The notes under the pieces are model-generated. The model did not search any database and was not told where the DNA came from. It was given only the letters and a program-made list of their open reading frames with translations. A stretch of DNA of 64,000 nucleotides from assembly GCA_031291235.1 (NCBI GenBank), contig JARLJL010000022.1, forward strand, positions 310,001 to 374,000, given 5' to 3'. Source of the stretch: Sulfuriferula sp. Lineage in GTDB: Bacteria > Pseudomonadota > Gammaproteobacteria > Burkholderiales > Sulfuriferulaceae. Position numbers and translations under genes: made by a program. Within the stretch, counting starts at the first letter, position 1. Every line of letters begins with the position of its first letter. Of this stretch, positions 42,165 to 51,439 are shown one piece after another.

Positions 42165-44122
42165 AAGTACTGGCACTCGGCGCGCTTTGGGTTCCGTATA
42201 TACGAGATAACTGGTTCGATGCCATACCCCGCGTTCTGGGCGACGAGGTCGTTTGCGTCAACGCCGGGCCGCTGCTGGCCGGCAAGGAGAAGCATGCCGG
42301 CCAGCCGGAGGGGTTTCATTGCGCTTATATCTACGAGCTGTTGCGCCGCGATAAGTTCGACTATCTATTCTTTTATCATGACTGGATTTTCGGCGATTTT
42401 CCGGATGCGTTTTTTGAAAAGGTACGTTTGGCCGGGGTGAAAACAGTTGCGTTTCACCCCGACGACGAGCCGGAGCACTGGTATGCCCGTAATGCGACAT
42501 ACGACCATCATTTCGATGTGGTCGCTTCCCATTCCAGCGCCGGTGTCGCGCGTCGGCGCCAGCAGGGCTGGGGGGACCGGGTCATGTATCTGCCCTGGGG
42601 ATATAATCCCGCTACCTGTTACGCCATGCCCGACATGCCGAAACGTTACGATGTCGTCTTTATCGGCAAGCACAAGGTCAACGACACGCAAGGCAAAGTG
42701 CATGTAGAGGACGGCGCTCAGCGCGAACAGATACTGGTCAGGCTGGCAGAGGCCTGCGAGCAGCGCGGCTGGACTTTTCGTGTGTTCGGTTACGGCTGGG
42801 ATCGGCACCCGCAGCTTGCCCGGTTCGCCGGCGGCATACCGACGCAGGAAGAAATGGTGCGCATACTCAATGAAACCCGGGTGGTGTTTAATCCGGCCTG
42901 GTCTTCAGACGGCAACCCAGATGCGGTTCAGACCAAGCTGCGGCATTTCGAAGTGCCGGGATGCGGCGCGTTTCAATTGACCAACGCCAATCCTGAACTG
43001 GCTGAACTGTTCAAGCCGGATGAAGAGGTCGTGTTTTACGATAATGACGAAGATTTGCTGCAAAAAGTGGAAAAATTCGTCAGCGACGATCATGCGCGCA
43101 ACGCCATTGCCGCAGCCGGTCATGCGCGCGCGTTGCGTGAACATACGCTGGATCATCGGGTAGATGCGCTTTTCGCTCATATGCGTACGCTATATCCACC
43201 TCAGCCAGATATCCATGCTGCGCCGACTGCAGTAAAACGTCTGGATTTGGAGAATGCCGCTGCACTTACTCAACTGCGCCGTGATCTGGGTAATGATGCC
43301 ACGTTACTTGCCGATGCAGACTGGGTGCATCTGGTCGCCGGTGATTTTCTGCACGTAAAAACGGATTATGCTGTCCTCGAACCGTTTTTTCATGGATTGC
43401 CATCCCACATATTGGCGGTCGGTACGTTTATCGATTTTGACGGATTGGCCTCCAATCCGCTGCAACCCAAACTGATGGAAAGTGAAGGTTGCGTACTGGC
43501 AGGGGAAATTAACATCGAGGATTACGACCTGCCTTTACTCGATACGCAAGGCGGCAGCCTGATCGGAGTGCGTATGGAAGATCATGCTGCTTTGCTGATG
43601 AACTATCTGGCGCCACGACATCGCGTGACGGAATTGCTGGATGCTTTTGCAGCCGGAACGCTGGAAGCCATTCATCAACTTGAGGCTATCCAGACCGGAC
43701 GTATCGTGACGGAAGTGTTGCTGCCGATTCCTGAGGGGTACGAATTTGCGAGTACCGGCATACGAAACTCGGAATATGTGCGACGCTTGCGCGCACTTTT
43801 ACCGCGATTCAGGGAAATGAATTGGCGCGTGGTGATTTACGGTATCTCCGGCATGGGCGAAGTGGTGATGAAACTGATCGAGCAGATTCACGGTTTGAAA
43901 CCCGTAGGAATCGTCGATCGATCGCTGAACGTGGCAGAATTTCAGGATATCCCGGTGATCAAGCCGACGGAATTGCAGGCATTGCGGCCGGACGTCATTA
44001 TATTAACCTCCGGTTCATCGGGACCGAGCATCTATGCCAATATAGCGCACCTCGAAGCGGTGAGCTGCATTTTACCGTTATACGATTTGAATCACCCAGT
44101 ATGGAGCGTCATGCAAGGATGA
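42161..44122 (+). CDS. CgeB-like glycosyltransferase with C-terminal Rossmann module
   Basis: 653 residues. Residues about 1-350 resemble the CgeB/DUF3880 plus glycosyltransferase-1 group, with YDVVFIGKHKVND, TFRVFGYGWDR and the GT-B sugar-nucleotide segment RHFEVPGCGAFQLT...DEEVVFYDNDEDL. After a middle region the last about 110 residues read WRVVIYGISGMGEVVMKL, GIVDRSLN, IPVIKPTEL and VIILTSGSS, a nucleotide-binding-type module also seen at the end of the 35131 protein and the start of the 45349 protein. It starts inside the upstream stop (ATGA) and ends with the same overlap into the next gene. Donor and acceptor are unknown. Confidence 0.78.
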   Translation: MKVLALGALWVPYIRDNWFDAIPRVLGDEVVCVNAGPLLAGKEKHAGQPEGFHCAYIYELLRRDKFDYLFFYHDWIFGDFPDAFFEKVRLAGVKTVAFHPDDEPEHWYARNATYDHHFDVVASHSSAGVARRRQQGWGDRVMYLPWGYNPATCYAMPDMPKRYDVVFIGKHKVNDTQGKVHVEDGAQREQILVRLAEACEQRGWTFRVFGYGWDRHPQLARFAGGIPTQEEMVRILNETRVVFNPAWSSDGNPDAVQTKLRHFEVPGCGAFQLTNANPELAELFKPDEEVVFYDNDEDLLQKVEKFVSDDHARNAIAAAGHARALREHTLDHRVDALFAHMRTLYPPQPDIHAAPTAVKRLDLENAAALTQLRRDLGNDATLLADADWVHLVAGDFLHVKTDYAVLEPFFHGLPSHILAVGTFIDFDGLASNPLQPKLMESEGCVLAGEINIEDYDLPLLDTQGGSLIGVRMEDHAALLMNYLAPRHRVTELLDAFAAGTLEAIHQLEAIQTGRIVTEVLLPIPEGYEFASTGIRNSEYVRRLRALLPRFREMNWRVVIYGISGMGEVVMKLIEQIHGLKPVGIVDRSLNVAEFQDIPVIKPTELQALRPDVIILTSGSSGPSIYANIAHLEAVSCILPLYDLNHPVWSVMQG

Positions 44123-44970
44123 AAGTATTACTGACAGGAGCGACCGGTTATGTCGGCAAACTGGTATGTGCCGGGCTGGGACAGCGATGGGACATGGTCG
44201 GCGTCAGCGCGCATGCTGATGAGGCGCAAGGCTTGTATCGGTGCGATCTGGCCGATGCTGAACAAGTGCGCCTGCTAAGCCAGCGCATTGTGCCCGATGT
44301 CATTATTCATGCAGCCGGCGACAAAAATCTGGCTCGCTGCGAGGCATCGCCGTCAGCGGCCTACCTTGCCAATGTGCAAACAACGATCAATCTGGCTCAG
44401 AGCTTTCCCGATGCGCGCATTATCTATATATCCAGCGATTACGTATTTCCGGGCGATCGCGGCGGCTATCGGGAAGACGACCCATTGGGGCCGGTAACCG
44501 TATACGGACGCACCAAAGCCTGTGCCGAACTGGCCGGTCTGACTCTGAGCGAACGTTTCTACGTGTTGCGGTTGAGTGCCCTGTACGACGGGAATGCCAC
44601 TTTTCTGCGTTTCGTGCGCGAATCCCTGATGCGTGGCGATACCGTCAACTGTTTTGAAGACGCATTCTATTCGCCGACCTATTACGGCGATTTCCTGATT
44701 GTACTGGAACGTCTGGTAGAGGCACCGGTACTTGCCAGACGTATATATCATGCTTGTGGCCAACGGATTTCGCGTTACTTTTTCGCCAAGATTTTTGCCC
44801 GGGCATCCAATCTCGAGCAATCATTGATACGGCAATCCAGCCGTTTGTCCGAAAATGCGCCTTTCATATTTTCCGACATATCGCTGGAAAACACGCTGAC
44901 CTGCGAATCGCTGGACGTTTCGGTAGGTCGTCACCAGGAATACCTGAGTTTTCTGGAGCTGCATTCATGA
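44119..44970 (+). CDS. NAD(P)-dependent sugar reductase/epimerase (RmlD-like SDR)
   Basis: 283 residues. The N-terminal MKVLLTGATGYVGKL is the dinucleotide motif, VIIHAAGDKN and IIYISSDYVF follow, and the catalytic pair is Y129/K133 in VYGRTKACAE. The short length and SSDYVFPGD segment resemble dTDP-4-dehydrorhamnose reductase. It overlaps both neighbours by 4 bp (ATGA), so it is translationally coupled to the glycosyltransferase and the cupin. It probably reduces a keto-sugar nucleotide in this pathway. Confidence 0.87.
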   Translation: MKVLLTGATGYVGKLVCAGLGQRWDMVGVSAHADEAQGLYRCDLADAEQVRLLSQRIVPDVIIHAAGDKNLARCEASPSAAYLANVQTTINLAQSFPDARIIYISSDYVFPGDRGGYREDDPLGPVTVYGRTKACAELAGLTLSERFYVLRLSALYDGNATFLRFVRESLMRGDTVNCFEDAFYSPTYYGDFLIVLERLVEAPVLARRIYHACGQRISRYFFAKIFARASNLEQSLIRQSSRLSENAPFIFSDISLENTLTCESLDVSVGRHQEYLSFLELHS

Positions 44971-45323
44971 AAAGACTCGCCCCCTATCTAAGCCGTGAAG
45001 ATGCCAGAGGCAAGCTGACAGGCTTGATGAATACCGGCACCTGGGAAGAATTCAATTATATGGAAACCGCCGCCGGACAGACACGCGGCAATCATTATCA
45101 CGCCCAAACGCTGGAAGTGTTTTTTATCCTGGACGGCGAAATCGATATGGTGATACACCAGCGCAATGGAGAGGTCATTAATGAGCGTCTGGTGGCAGGC
45201 GACATCGTGCTGATCGAAATCGGTGAAACACACACCTTCCATTGTGTAACGAATACGCGCTGGATCAATGTGCTTTCCCGACGCTTCGACCAGGATAATC
45301 CTGACCTGCATTTCAATAGCTAA
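44967..45323 (+). CDS. Small cupin (WxcM/sugar-isomerase-like)
   Basis: 118 residues forming one cupin domain. Motif 1 is GNHYHAQTLEVFFILDGEI with two histidines, motif 2 VAGDIVLIEIGETHTFHCV with further histidines. Small cupins in sugar clusters are keto-sugar isomerases (FdtA, WxcM-like) or epimerases (RmlC). It overlaps the SDR gene by 4 bp. The exact reaction is not readable. Confidence 0.8.
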   Translation: MKRLAPYLSREDARGKLTGLMNTGTWEEFNYMETAAGQTRGNHYHAQTLEVFFILDGEIDMVIHQRNGEVINERLVAGDIVLIEIGETHTFHCVTNTRWINVLSRRFDQDNPDLHFNS

Positions 45324-45348
45324 CAGATTTACAACGGAAAGATAAGTA

Positions 45349-46785
45349 ATGGATATTCTTGTATTTGGAACTGGCGGCTCTTCGGTAGGCATCGAACATG
45401 AATGCGTACTATACGGTTTCAATATCGTCGCATACCTCGATAACAATCCTGCAAAATGGAATACCGTCCGTGACGGCAAGCCGATTCTGCCGCCGACAGC
45501 CGTTGCTACGCTGACATTCGACCGCATCATTACTGCCACGGCCCTGTTCCATGAAGAAATGCGCCAGCAACTCATAACGCTGGGCATACCCGACGAACAG
45601 ATTTTTGCCACCCGTGTTGATTCCAGACACTGGACGGAAGGGTGCCGATACCTGATTTTCCGTCAGCATACGGTAGATCCGGTTTCCGAAAAACTGCTGA
45701 CGGAGCGATTGAGTTTTGAGGTCGGCGCGAAGGCGTTGGACGATATTCCTCCGCCCGTTGCGCCATCCGTCCACGCTGCCTTGACCCAGCGTTTGTGGAA
45801 TGCCTTGCTTGCAGCCGAGCGAGATCTTGATGGGGTACCCACGCCCTATCAGGTAGGTGCCAATTGGCAGAATTTCCTGCGCAATACGCGGCCGGAATAT
45901 TTTGCAGCCCGGCAGACCAATGATGTCGATAAACTGGGGGAGCTGCTGGCAAATTTTTGCCGGAACAACATGAGCACCGGCATATTGGGCGGCCGCGCAG
46001 CTTTTGACGACTATGCAGCGCATCCCGATATGGTGAGCGGCATCCGCCTGAATTTCAACGTCTGGGCATACAGCATAGGCGAAGCGCCTGTACATGAGCT
46101 GGCTTCGCCGCCCATAGGCAATCCTTTCGGACACTGGATCGACGGCGTTATCGTCCATCCGAATACCTTCCTTAATCATTACCGGGGCCGCTTTGCCCAG
46201 AAGTTGCTCGCCAATATCAAGCGGCCGGTAATTGCGGAAATAGGCGGGGGTTACGGCGGTTTTGCCTACTATGCGCTCAAGTTCGTACCCGGTTGCTGCT
46301 ATATCAATTTCGATCTTCCGGAAAACCTTCTGATATCCTCGTACTACCTCTCTCTGGCCTACCCGGATTTGCGCATCCATTTATATTCCGGCAAAGAGGA
46401 TATGCAGGCGCTGATCGACAATTACGACATCATTCTGATGCCGCAATACGCGTTGCCGTGGTTACCGGACCGCTCCGTGGATTTTTTCATTAATACAATC
46501 AGCCTGTCGGAAATGGCTTATTCGACCATTTGCGAATATTTGCGGCAAATTGCGCGCGCATGCGATCGTTATTTCTATCACGAGAACCTGATTGCCAACG
46601 GGACCGGGTATCTTTACTACCCCATAGACACATTCCCCAAGCTCACAGCGTTTCAGGAATTAACCCGTCAGCCGTCGCGTTGGCCATATTTCTCGGCATC
46701 CTCGCTGCAACATTGCCATATGGAACAGCTTTTTGTGCGGCAAGACCGGTTGCAAGCGGATAGTCGTGAAAACGATGAGAAATGA
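45349..46785 (+). CDS. Putative sugar O-methyltransferase with N-terminal Rossmann module
   Basis: 478 residues. Residues 1-90 are a nucleotide-binding-type module (MDILVFGTGGSSVGIEHE, IVAYLDNNPAKW, then IITATALFHEE). The rest contains a SAM-like glycine-rich motif AEIGGGYGGFAYYALKFV near residue 300, a NFDLPENLLISSYYLS acidic strand and FFINTISLSEMAY, the pattern of proteins annotated as putative sugar O-methyltransferases. GGAAAGATAAG precedes the ATG. The target position on the glycan is unknown. Confidence 0.72.
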   Translation: MDILVFGTGGSSVGIEHECVLYGFNIVAYLDNNPAKWNTVRDGKPILPPTAVATLTFDRIITATALFHEEMRQQLITLGIPDEQIFATRVDSRHWTEGCRYLIFRQHTVDPVSEKLLTERLSFEVGAKALDDIPPPVAPSVHAALTQRLWNALLAAERDLDGVPTPYQVGANWQNFLRNTRPEYFAARQTNDVDKLGELLANFCRNNMSTGILGGRAAFDDYAAHPDMVSGIRLNFNVWAYSIGEAPVHELASPPIGNPFGHWIDGVIVHPNTFLNHYRGRFAQKLLANIKRPVIAEIGGGYGGFAYYALKFVPGCCYINFDLPENLLISSYYLSLAYPDLRIHLYSGKEDMQALIDNYDIILMPQYALPWLPDRSVDFFINTISLSEMAYSTICEYLRQIARACDRYFYHENLIANGTGYLYYPIDTFPKLTAFQELTRQPSRWPYFSASSLQHCHMEQLFVRQDRLQADSRENDEK

Positions 46786-46830
46786 TGGTATCGATATGCC
46801 GGTTATTCTGTAGAGGCAATTGCGGATCAA

Positions 46831-48000
46831 ATGAATAGACAGGAAACCTATCTGGCCTTCGGGGTTCCCGATTTTACCGAAGCGGAAATTGATGCTGTGG
46901 CGCGAGTCATGCGCTCGGGGTGGGTAGGCATGGGCCCGGAAACCATCGCCTTTGAACGGGAATTGGCCGACTATATCGGCGCCCCTGAAGTCGTTACAGT
47001 TAATTCCTGTTCTTCTGCCCTTTTTTTATCGCTGCTGGTAGATGGCATAGGCCCAGGCGACGAAGTGATCGTGCCGAGTCTGACCTGGTGCGCCACGGCC
47101 AATGCAGCTCTCTATCTGGGCGCAACGCCGGTATTTTGCGATGTCGACAAAGACAGCATGTGTGTGACGCCAGCAAGCGTCATGGCCAAGCTCTCCCCGC
47201 GCACCAAGGCGGTGATGGCGGTGCATTATGGCGGCTATGCAGTAGACGTAGCAGCGCTCCGCGATGTATTGCCGCGTTCTGTCGCCATTATTGAAGACGC
47301 CGCCCATGCGATAGGGGCAAAATACAGCGACGGCAAGCGGGTAGGGACATCCGGCAACCCGGTCTGTTTCAGCTTCTACGCCAATAAAAACCTGTCGACT
47401 GCCGATGGCGGCGCAATCGCGCTTTTTGACAAGGATAAGGCCGAACGACTGCGTTCATTGCGCATGAGCGGCATGAGTTCGAATGCGTGGTCGCGCTATA
47501 CCAATCCGGCAACGTCCGTGGTCACCGGCCTGACGGAGCTGGGCTACAAGATGAATTTTACCGACCTGCAGGCAGCGATTGGGCGGGTGCAGTTACAGCG
47601 TCTGGATGAAATGGCTGCAGTACGCCGAGGAATTGCCGAGCGATATCGGGAGCGTCTGCATCAGGAAGCTCCCGGCATCACCTTTCAGCACGAAGTTTTC
47701 GCACCTGCACATGCCCGACATTTACTGGTTTGCCAAATCGACCCGGCGTATTCGGGCGAAAGTCGCGATGCATTATTCCTCAAGCTGAGGGCGCAGAATA
47801 TCGGCGTCAGCATACATTACCGGCCGCTGCACATACAGCCGCTATATTACAAAAACGAACCCGACATACTGCCTGTCACCACATATCTGGCCGAACGTAT
47901 CATGACCTTGCCGATAAGCGCGCGCATGACGCTGCAGGATGTGGATTACGTAGTCGACAACCTGGCAGCGCTGATCCCCAGTCAAAAGGTGGGCGTATGA
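46831..48000 (+). CDS. DegT/DnrJ/EryC1/StrS-family sugar aminotransferase
   Basis: 389 residues of the PLP-dependent sugar aminotransferase fold. The opening LAFGVPDFTEAEIDAVARVMRSGWVGMGP is typical, VPSLTWCATANAALYLGATPVFCDVD follows, the PLP-binding IEDAAHAIGA aspartate is present, and the Schiff-base lysine is K186 in SFYANKNLSTADGG. These enzymes transfer an amino group from glutamate to a keto-sugar nucleotide. It overlaps the next radical SAM gene by 4 bp. Confidence 0.93.
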   Translation: MNRQETYLAFGVPDFTEAEIDAVARVMRSGWVGMGPETIAFERELADYIGAPEVVTVNSCSSALFLSLLVDGIGPGDEVIVPSLTWCATANAALYLGATPVFCDVDKDSMCVTPASVMAKLSPRTKAVMAVHYGGYAVDVAALRDVLPRSVAIIEDAAHAIGAKYSDGKRVGTSGNPVCFSFYANKNLSTADGGAIALFDKDKAERLRSLRMSGMSSNAWSRYTNPATSVVTGLTELGYKMNFTDLQAAIGRVQLQRLDEMAAVRRGIAERYRERLHQEAPGITFQHEVFAPAHARHLLVCQIDPAYSGESRDALFLKLRAQNIGVSIHYRPLHIQPLYYKNEPDILPVTTYLAERIMTLPISARMTLQDVDYVVDNLAALIPSQKVGV

Positions 48001-48989
48001 ACGAAACAGGCAGTCCCTCGGGATACGGTTTCAACGGACGTCTGCAGGCTGACTTTCCGTCGCAGATATTGATGGACATCACGGAAGTGTGCAATCTGGC
48101 ATGCACGCATTGTCCGCACCCGGCTTTTGCCAAATCCGAGCACTACGGCGGACGGCATATGGATCCGGCTTTAAACGAAAAGATGATAGAAGAGGTGCGT
48201 CTGCACGGTCAGGGCAAAACCCAGTACATACGTTATGCCAGTAACGGAGAGCCGCTGGTGCATCCGGAAGGCTACGGCATGATAGAAGCTGCGGTTAAAT
48301 ATTCCGGCGTCTATGTAACGTTGACTACCAACGGCAAGATCATGAACGAAAAGCGTACCCAGCGTTTGCTGGAAGCGGGTGTGCACATGATCGATATCAG
48401 CATAGACGCATACAAGCCGGAAACCTACGCCAAAATACGGGTCAAGGGTAATCTTGACGTCACGCGCGAAAATGTACTGAGACTGATCCGCTGGGTACGC
48501 GAATCGCAAGCCCATACAAAAATTGTGGTCAGTTTTGTCGAACAGCCGCAAAACACTGCCGAAGCAGCCGATTTCGAACATTACTGGAAAGATAACGGTG
48601 CCGATAATGTGGTTATCCGCCGTTTGCATTCATGCTCCGGCGCCATTCAGGCGCTGGCCGACATGCGGCGCAAGGATTTGCATGCGGTATCGCGCCGTCC
48701 CTGCCTGTACCCCTGGGAACGCATCGTCATCAATGCGCGCGGCGATCTGGCATTCTGCCCGTCGGACTGGGTGCACGGCTCCTATATCGCCAACTATCGC
48801 GACACAAGCATCTTTGCCGAATGGCAGGGCGAATTTTATCAGGCATTGCGTCAGGCGCATCTGAACAACGATTACAGCAAACATGCATTCTGCGGCAACT
48901 GTCCCGACTGGGCTGCCACGCGCTGGCCGCATGAGGGCCGCAGCTATGCCGACATGGTCGAAGAATTCATCGCACAAGAGCAACCCTGA
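47997..48989 (+). CDS. Radical SAM/SPASM-type protein B of the glycan island
   Basis: 330 residues. The radical SAM motif is CNLACTHC (C32, C36, C39), followed by YASNGEPLVHPEGY, a TTNGKIM strand and ISIDAYKPETY. The C-terminal cysteines (RRPCLYPWERIVI, LAFCPSDW, AFCGNCPDW) have the spacing of a SPASM auxiliary-cluster domain. It starts inside the DegT stop (ATGA). Enzymes of this layout act on peptides or on sugars/cyclitols; the pairing with DegT suggests an amino-sugar modification. Confidence 0.85.
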   Translation: MNETGSPSGYGFNGRLQADFPSQILMDITEVCNLACTHCPHPAFAKSEHYGGRHMDPALNEKMIEEVRLHGQGKTQYIRYASNGEPLVHPEGYGMIEAAVKYSGVYVTLTTNGKIMNEKRTQRLLEAGVHMIDISIDAYKPETYAKIRVKGNLDVTRENVLRLIRWVRESQAHTKIVVSFVEQPQNTAEAADFEHYWKDNGADNVVIRRLHSCSGAIQALADMRRKDLHAVSRRPCLYPWERIVINARGDLAFCPSDWVHGSYIANYRDTSIFAEWQGEFYQALRQAHLNNDYSKHAFCGNCPDWAATRWPHEGRSYADMVEEFIAQEQP

Positions 48990-48990
48990 C

Positions 48991-49710
48991 ATGACGACAA
49001 CATTACCCATCGCGACCCGTATCGAAGCAGCCGTCGCGCATATTCCTGGCTGGTCGCCGATCGATCAGCTGCTAACGCTTTTTACGCTGGCTTATGCAAG
49101 TGCCGATTTGCCCGGCGACATTCTCGAACTCGGCTCCTGGTGCGGACGTTCGGCTGTTGCTCTGGGGATGGCAGCGCAAATCACCGGGCACACGAAAATC
49201 CACTGCGTCGATTTATTCCCGGAAAAAAATGACTGGTATCGCAACGCGGACGGGACTTATTCGTTTGCTGTCAATATTAATGGCCGGATGGTAGGCGCAT
49301 ACGGCGAACAAACCGTCTGGGCGGAACCCTACGAACGCGACATTGCGCCGGTATACCAGCGTTATGCCGGCATACTGGAGGCCTTCAATGCCACCATCGC
49401 AGCAAACGGCCTGACTGCTCAGGTGACGCCGGTGAAAGGGGACTTGACCAGTTTTGCCGCAAGCGTAGCGCCCGGATTCAGTTTGCGCATGGCTTTTATC
49501 GACGGGGATCATAGCTATGAGGCCGTAAGCAAGGACATTGCCATTGTTGAACGATTTCTGGTGCCGGGCGGGTGGATATGTTTTGACGATGCATTTTCTA
49601 CTTATGCCGGCGTCGATCAGGCCATCACGGAGTACGTCATCGACAGCGGACGTTATCATCTGTGCCAGCAATTGACGCGCAAACTTTTTGTAGCGCGTTT
49701 TTCGGGATAA
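48991..49710 (+). CDS. Class I SAM methyltransferase (Methyltransf_24 type)
   Basis: 239 residues. Motif I is DILELGSWCGRSAVALGMAA, the acidic strand KIHCVDLFPEKND, and FIDGDHSYEAVSKDI with ERFLVPGGWICFDD is the hallmark of the cephalosporin-hydroxylase-like/Methyltransf_24 O-methyltransferases common in polysaccharide clusters. It starts 1 nt after the radical SAM stop. The substrate is unknown. Confidence 0.83.
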   Translation: MTTTLPIATRIEAAVAHIPGWSPIDQLLTLFTLAYASADLPGDILELGSWCGRSAVALGMAAQITGHTKIHCVDLFPEKNDWYRNADGTYSFAVNINGRMVGAYGEQTVWAEPYERDIAPVYQRYAGILEAFNATIAANGLTAQVTPVKGDLTSFAASVAPGFSLRMAFIDGDHSYEAVSKDIAIVERFLVPGGWICFDDAFSTYAGVDQAITEYVIDSGRYHLCQQLTRKLFVARFSG

Positions 49711-49890
49711 CAAGGGAATAACATCGATATCAGCCTATTCAGTCCGGGCGATATCATCTTGTTGCATGGTGTGTGTTTTAACCCGTGTTACAGCGATTTG
49801 GGTTGTCGCCAATGACTGGAGAGTGTCTCGTGCGGCAAACCATGGGTTTTTGTAGAGTATTATCCGGAATTGGTAAAGGAATAATTCAAT

Positions 49891-50661
49891 ATGACGGACA
49901 TGTCCAAAAATCATGAACCGGAAATGCGGCAGCGCGAAGCACTGGAGCAGCTTTACGAGCAGACGGAACTGACGCCATTTGAGATGTTCCGCAATTTCCC
50001 GGTATTTACGCCGCGATTCAATCTGGCAAGGTTGCTGGCACATTACGAGATTTTCAAGAAAATACTGGATGTACCTGGGGCAATAGTCGATCTGGGCGTT
50101 TTTCGCGGCAGTTCGACTTTTACCTGGGCAAAGCTCTGTGAAATTTATTGCCCGACCGATATCCGCAAAACCGTTTTCGGGTTCGATACTTTCACTGGGT
50201 TTCCCGATATCAGCGTTGAAGACGGCCCGGTCAGACCCGAACACGATGTGAGACCTGGCGGCTATTTCGGCGGCGCTTCGGTCGAAGCCGATCTGGTCCT
50301 GGCTCAGGAAGCGATGAACTACGACAGGCATCTGCGCCACAAAAACCGGATAGAGTTCATCAAGGGTGATGTATGCGCCACCATACCGAAATTCGTAGCC
50401 GATAAAGGCGATGGTTTGCGTATTGCATTGCTTAATCTGGATCTGGATCTGTACGAACCGACACGAACTGCGCTGGAGCATTTCGTTCCCAAAATGGCCC
50501 ACGGCGGTATCATCATCGTGGATGAATACGCCGTCGATACCTTTGGCGGCGAAACCAAGGCAGTCGACGAATATTTCGAACAGCAATTCGGCAAACGTCC
50601 GCGGCTGGTCAAGTTTCCGTGGCACAGTAATCCAACGGGGTATATCGAGGTCGATTGGTGA
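49891..50661 (+). CDS. TylF/MycF-family (macrocin-type) sugar O-methyltransferase
   Basis: 256 residues. Landmarks are IVDLGVFRGSSTFTWAKL (motif I), VFGFDTFTGFPD, IALLNLDLDLYEPT (metal-binding aspartates of TylF/MycF) and GGIIIVDEYAVDTFGGE. This family methylates hydroxyls of deoxy-sugars using Mg2+. AAGGAATAA precedes the ATG. The gap of 180 bp upstream holds no gene. It overlaps the wbqC-like gene by 4 bp (GTGA). Confidence 0.87.
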   Translation: MTDMSKNHEPEMRQREALEQLYEQTELTPFEMFRNFPVFTPRFNLARLLAHYEIFKKILDVPGAIVDLGVFRGSSTFTWAKLCEIYCPTDIRKTVFGFDTFTGFPDISVEDGPVRPEHDVRPGGYFGGASVEADLVLAQEAMNYDRHLRHKNRIEFIKGDVCATIPKFVADKGDGLRIALLNLDLDLYEPTRTALEHFVPKMAHGGIIIVDEYAVDTFGGETKAVDEYFEQQFGKRPRLVKFPWHSNPTGYIEVDW

Positions 50662-51425
50662 GAGTCGGCATTATCCAGTCCAACTACATCCCATGGCGCG
50701 GCTATTTCGATTTTATCGCCAGCGTGGATATATTCGTATTTCACGACGATATCCAGTATACCAAGGCGGACTGGCGCAACCGTAATCGTATCAAGGCACC
50801 GGACGGGACCCCCTGGCTGACGGTGCCGGTGCATTACCATACCGTCAGTCAACTTATTTGCGACACCCGCATCAACAATCAAACGCACTGGGCATCCAAA
50901 CATGTGCGGTTATTGCAGGAGCATTACCGTCATGCGCCTTATTTGCAGACGGCACTCGATCTGTTCAAGAGTGCGCTGGAAGAAGCCGGAACGGAGACCA
51001 CCATCAGCGTCCTTAATATTGCCATGATCCGCCGGATTTGCGCCTATCTCGGGATAGACACGCGATTGATGTTATCCAGCGAGCTCGACCCTGTCGGTAC
51101 CAAGACCGGGCGTCTGCTGGATATGCTGGGCAAGCTTGGGGCGACTGCCTATCTTAGCGGCCCGGCTGCAGATAGCTACATCGACAAGCAGGCATTTTGC
51201 CGGGCCGGCATCCAGCTGGAGTACAAGTCTTATGATTATCAGGCTTATCCGCAGTTATGGGGCCCATTCGTCGGTGCAGTCAGCGTGCTGGACCTGATAG
51301 CCAATTGCGGACCGGATTCGGCAAATTACTTGCATAGCCATACTGCTAACAACATCGTTGTGCCCGGACAAATGAAATATCCGGCACTGGATCAACACAC
51401 CAACTTGCTTCACAGCAACTCCTGA
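50658..51425 (+). CDS. WbqC-family protein
   Basis: 255 residues, opening RVGIIQSNYIPWRGYFDFI, then VDIFVFHDDIQYTKADWRNRNRIK and WLTVPVHYH, with YLSGPAADSYIDKQAF later; these are the signature blocks of the WbqC family found in O-antigen and other surface-glycan clusters. The biochemical role of the family is not settled; a part in modifying amino-sugars has been assumed from context. The GTG start overlaps the preceding stop. Confidence 0.88.
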   Translation: MRVGIIQSNYIPWRGYFDFIASVDIFVFHDDIQYTKADWRNRNRIKAPDGTPWLTVPVHYHTVSQLICDTRINNQTHWASKHVRLLQEHYRHAPYLQTALDLFKSALEEAGTETTISVLNIAMIRRICAYLGIDTRLMLSSELDPVGTKTGRLLDMLGKLGATAYLSGPAADSYIDKQAFCRAGIQLEYKSYDYQAYPQLWGPFVGAVSVLDLIANCGPDSANYLHSHTANNIVVPGQMKYPALDQHTNLLHSNS

Positions 51426-51439
51426 CAGAAACCGGAACC

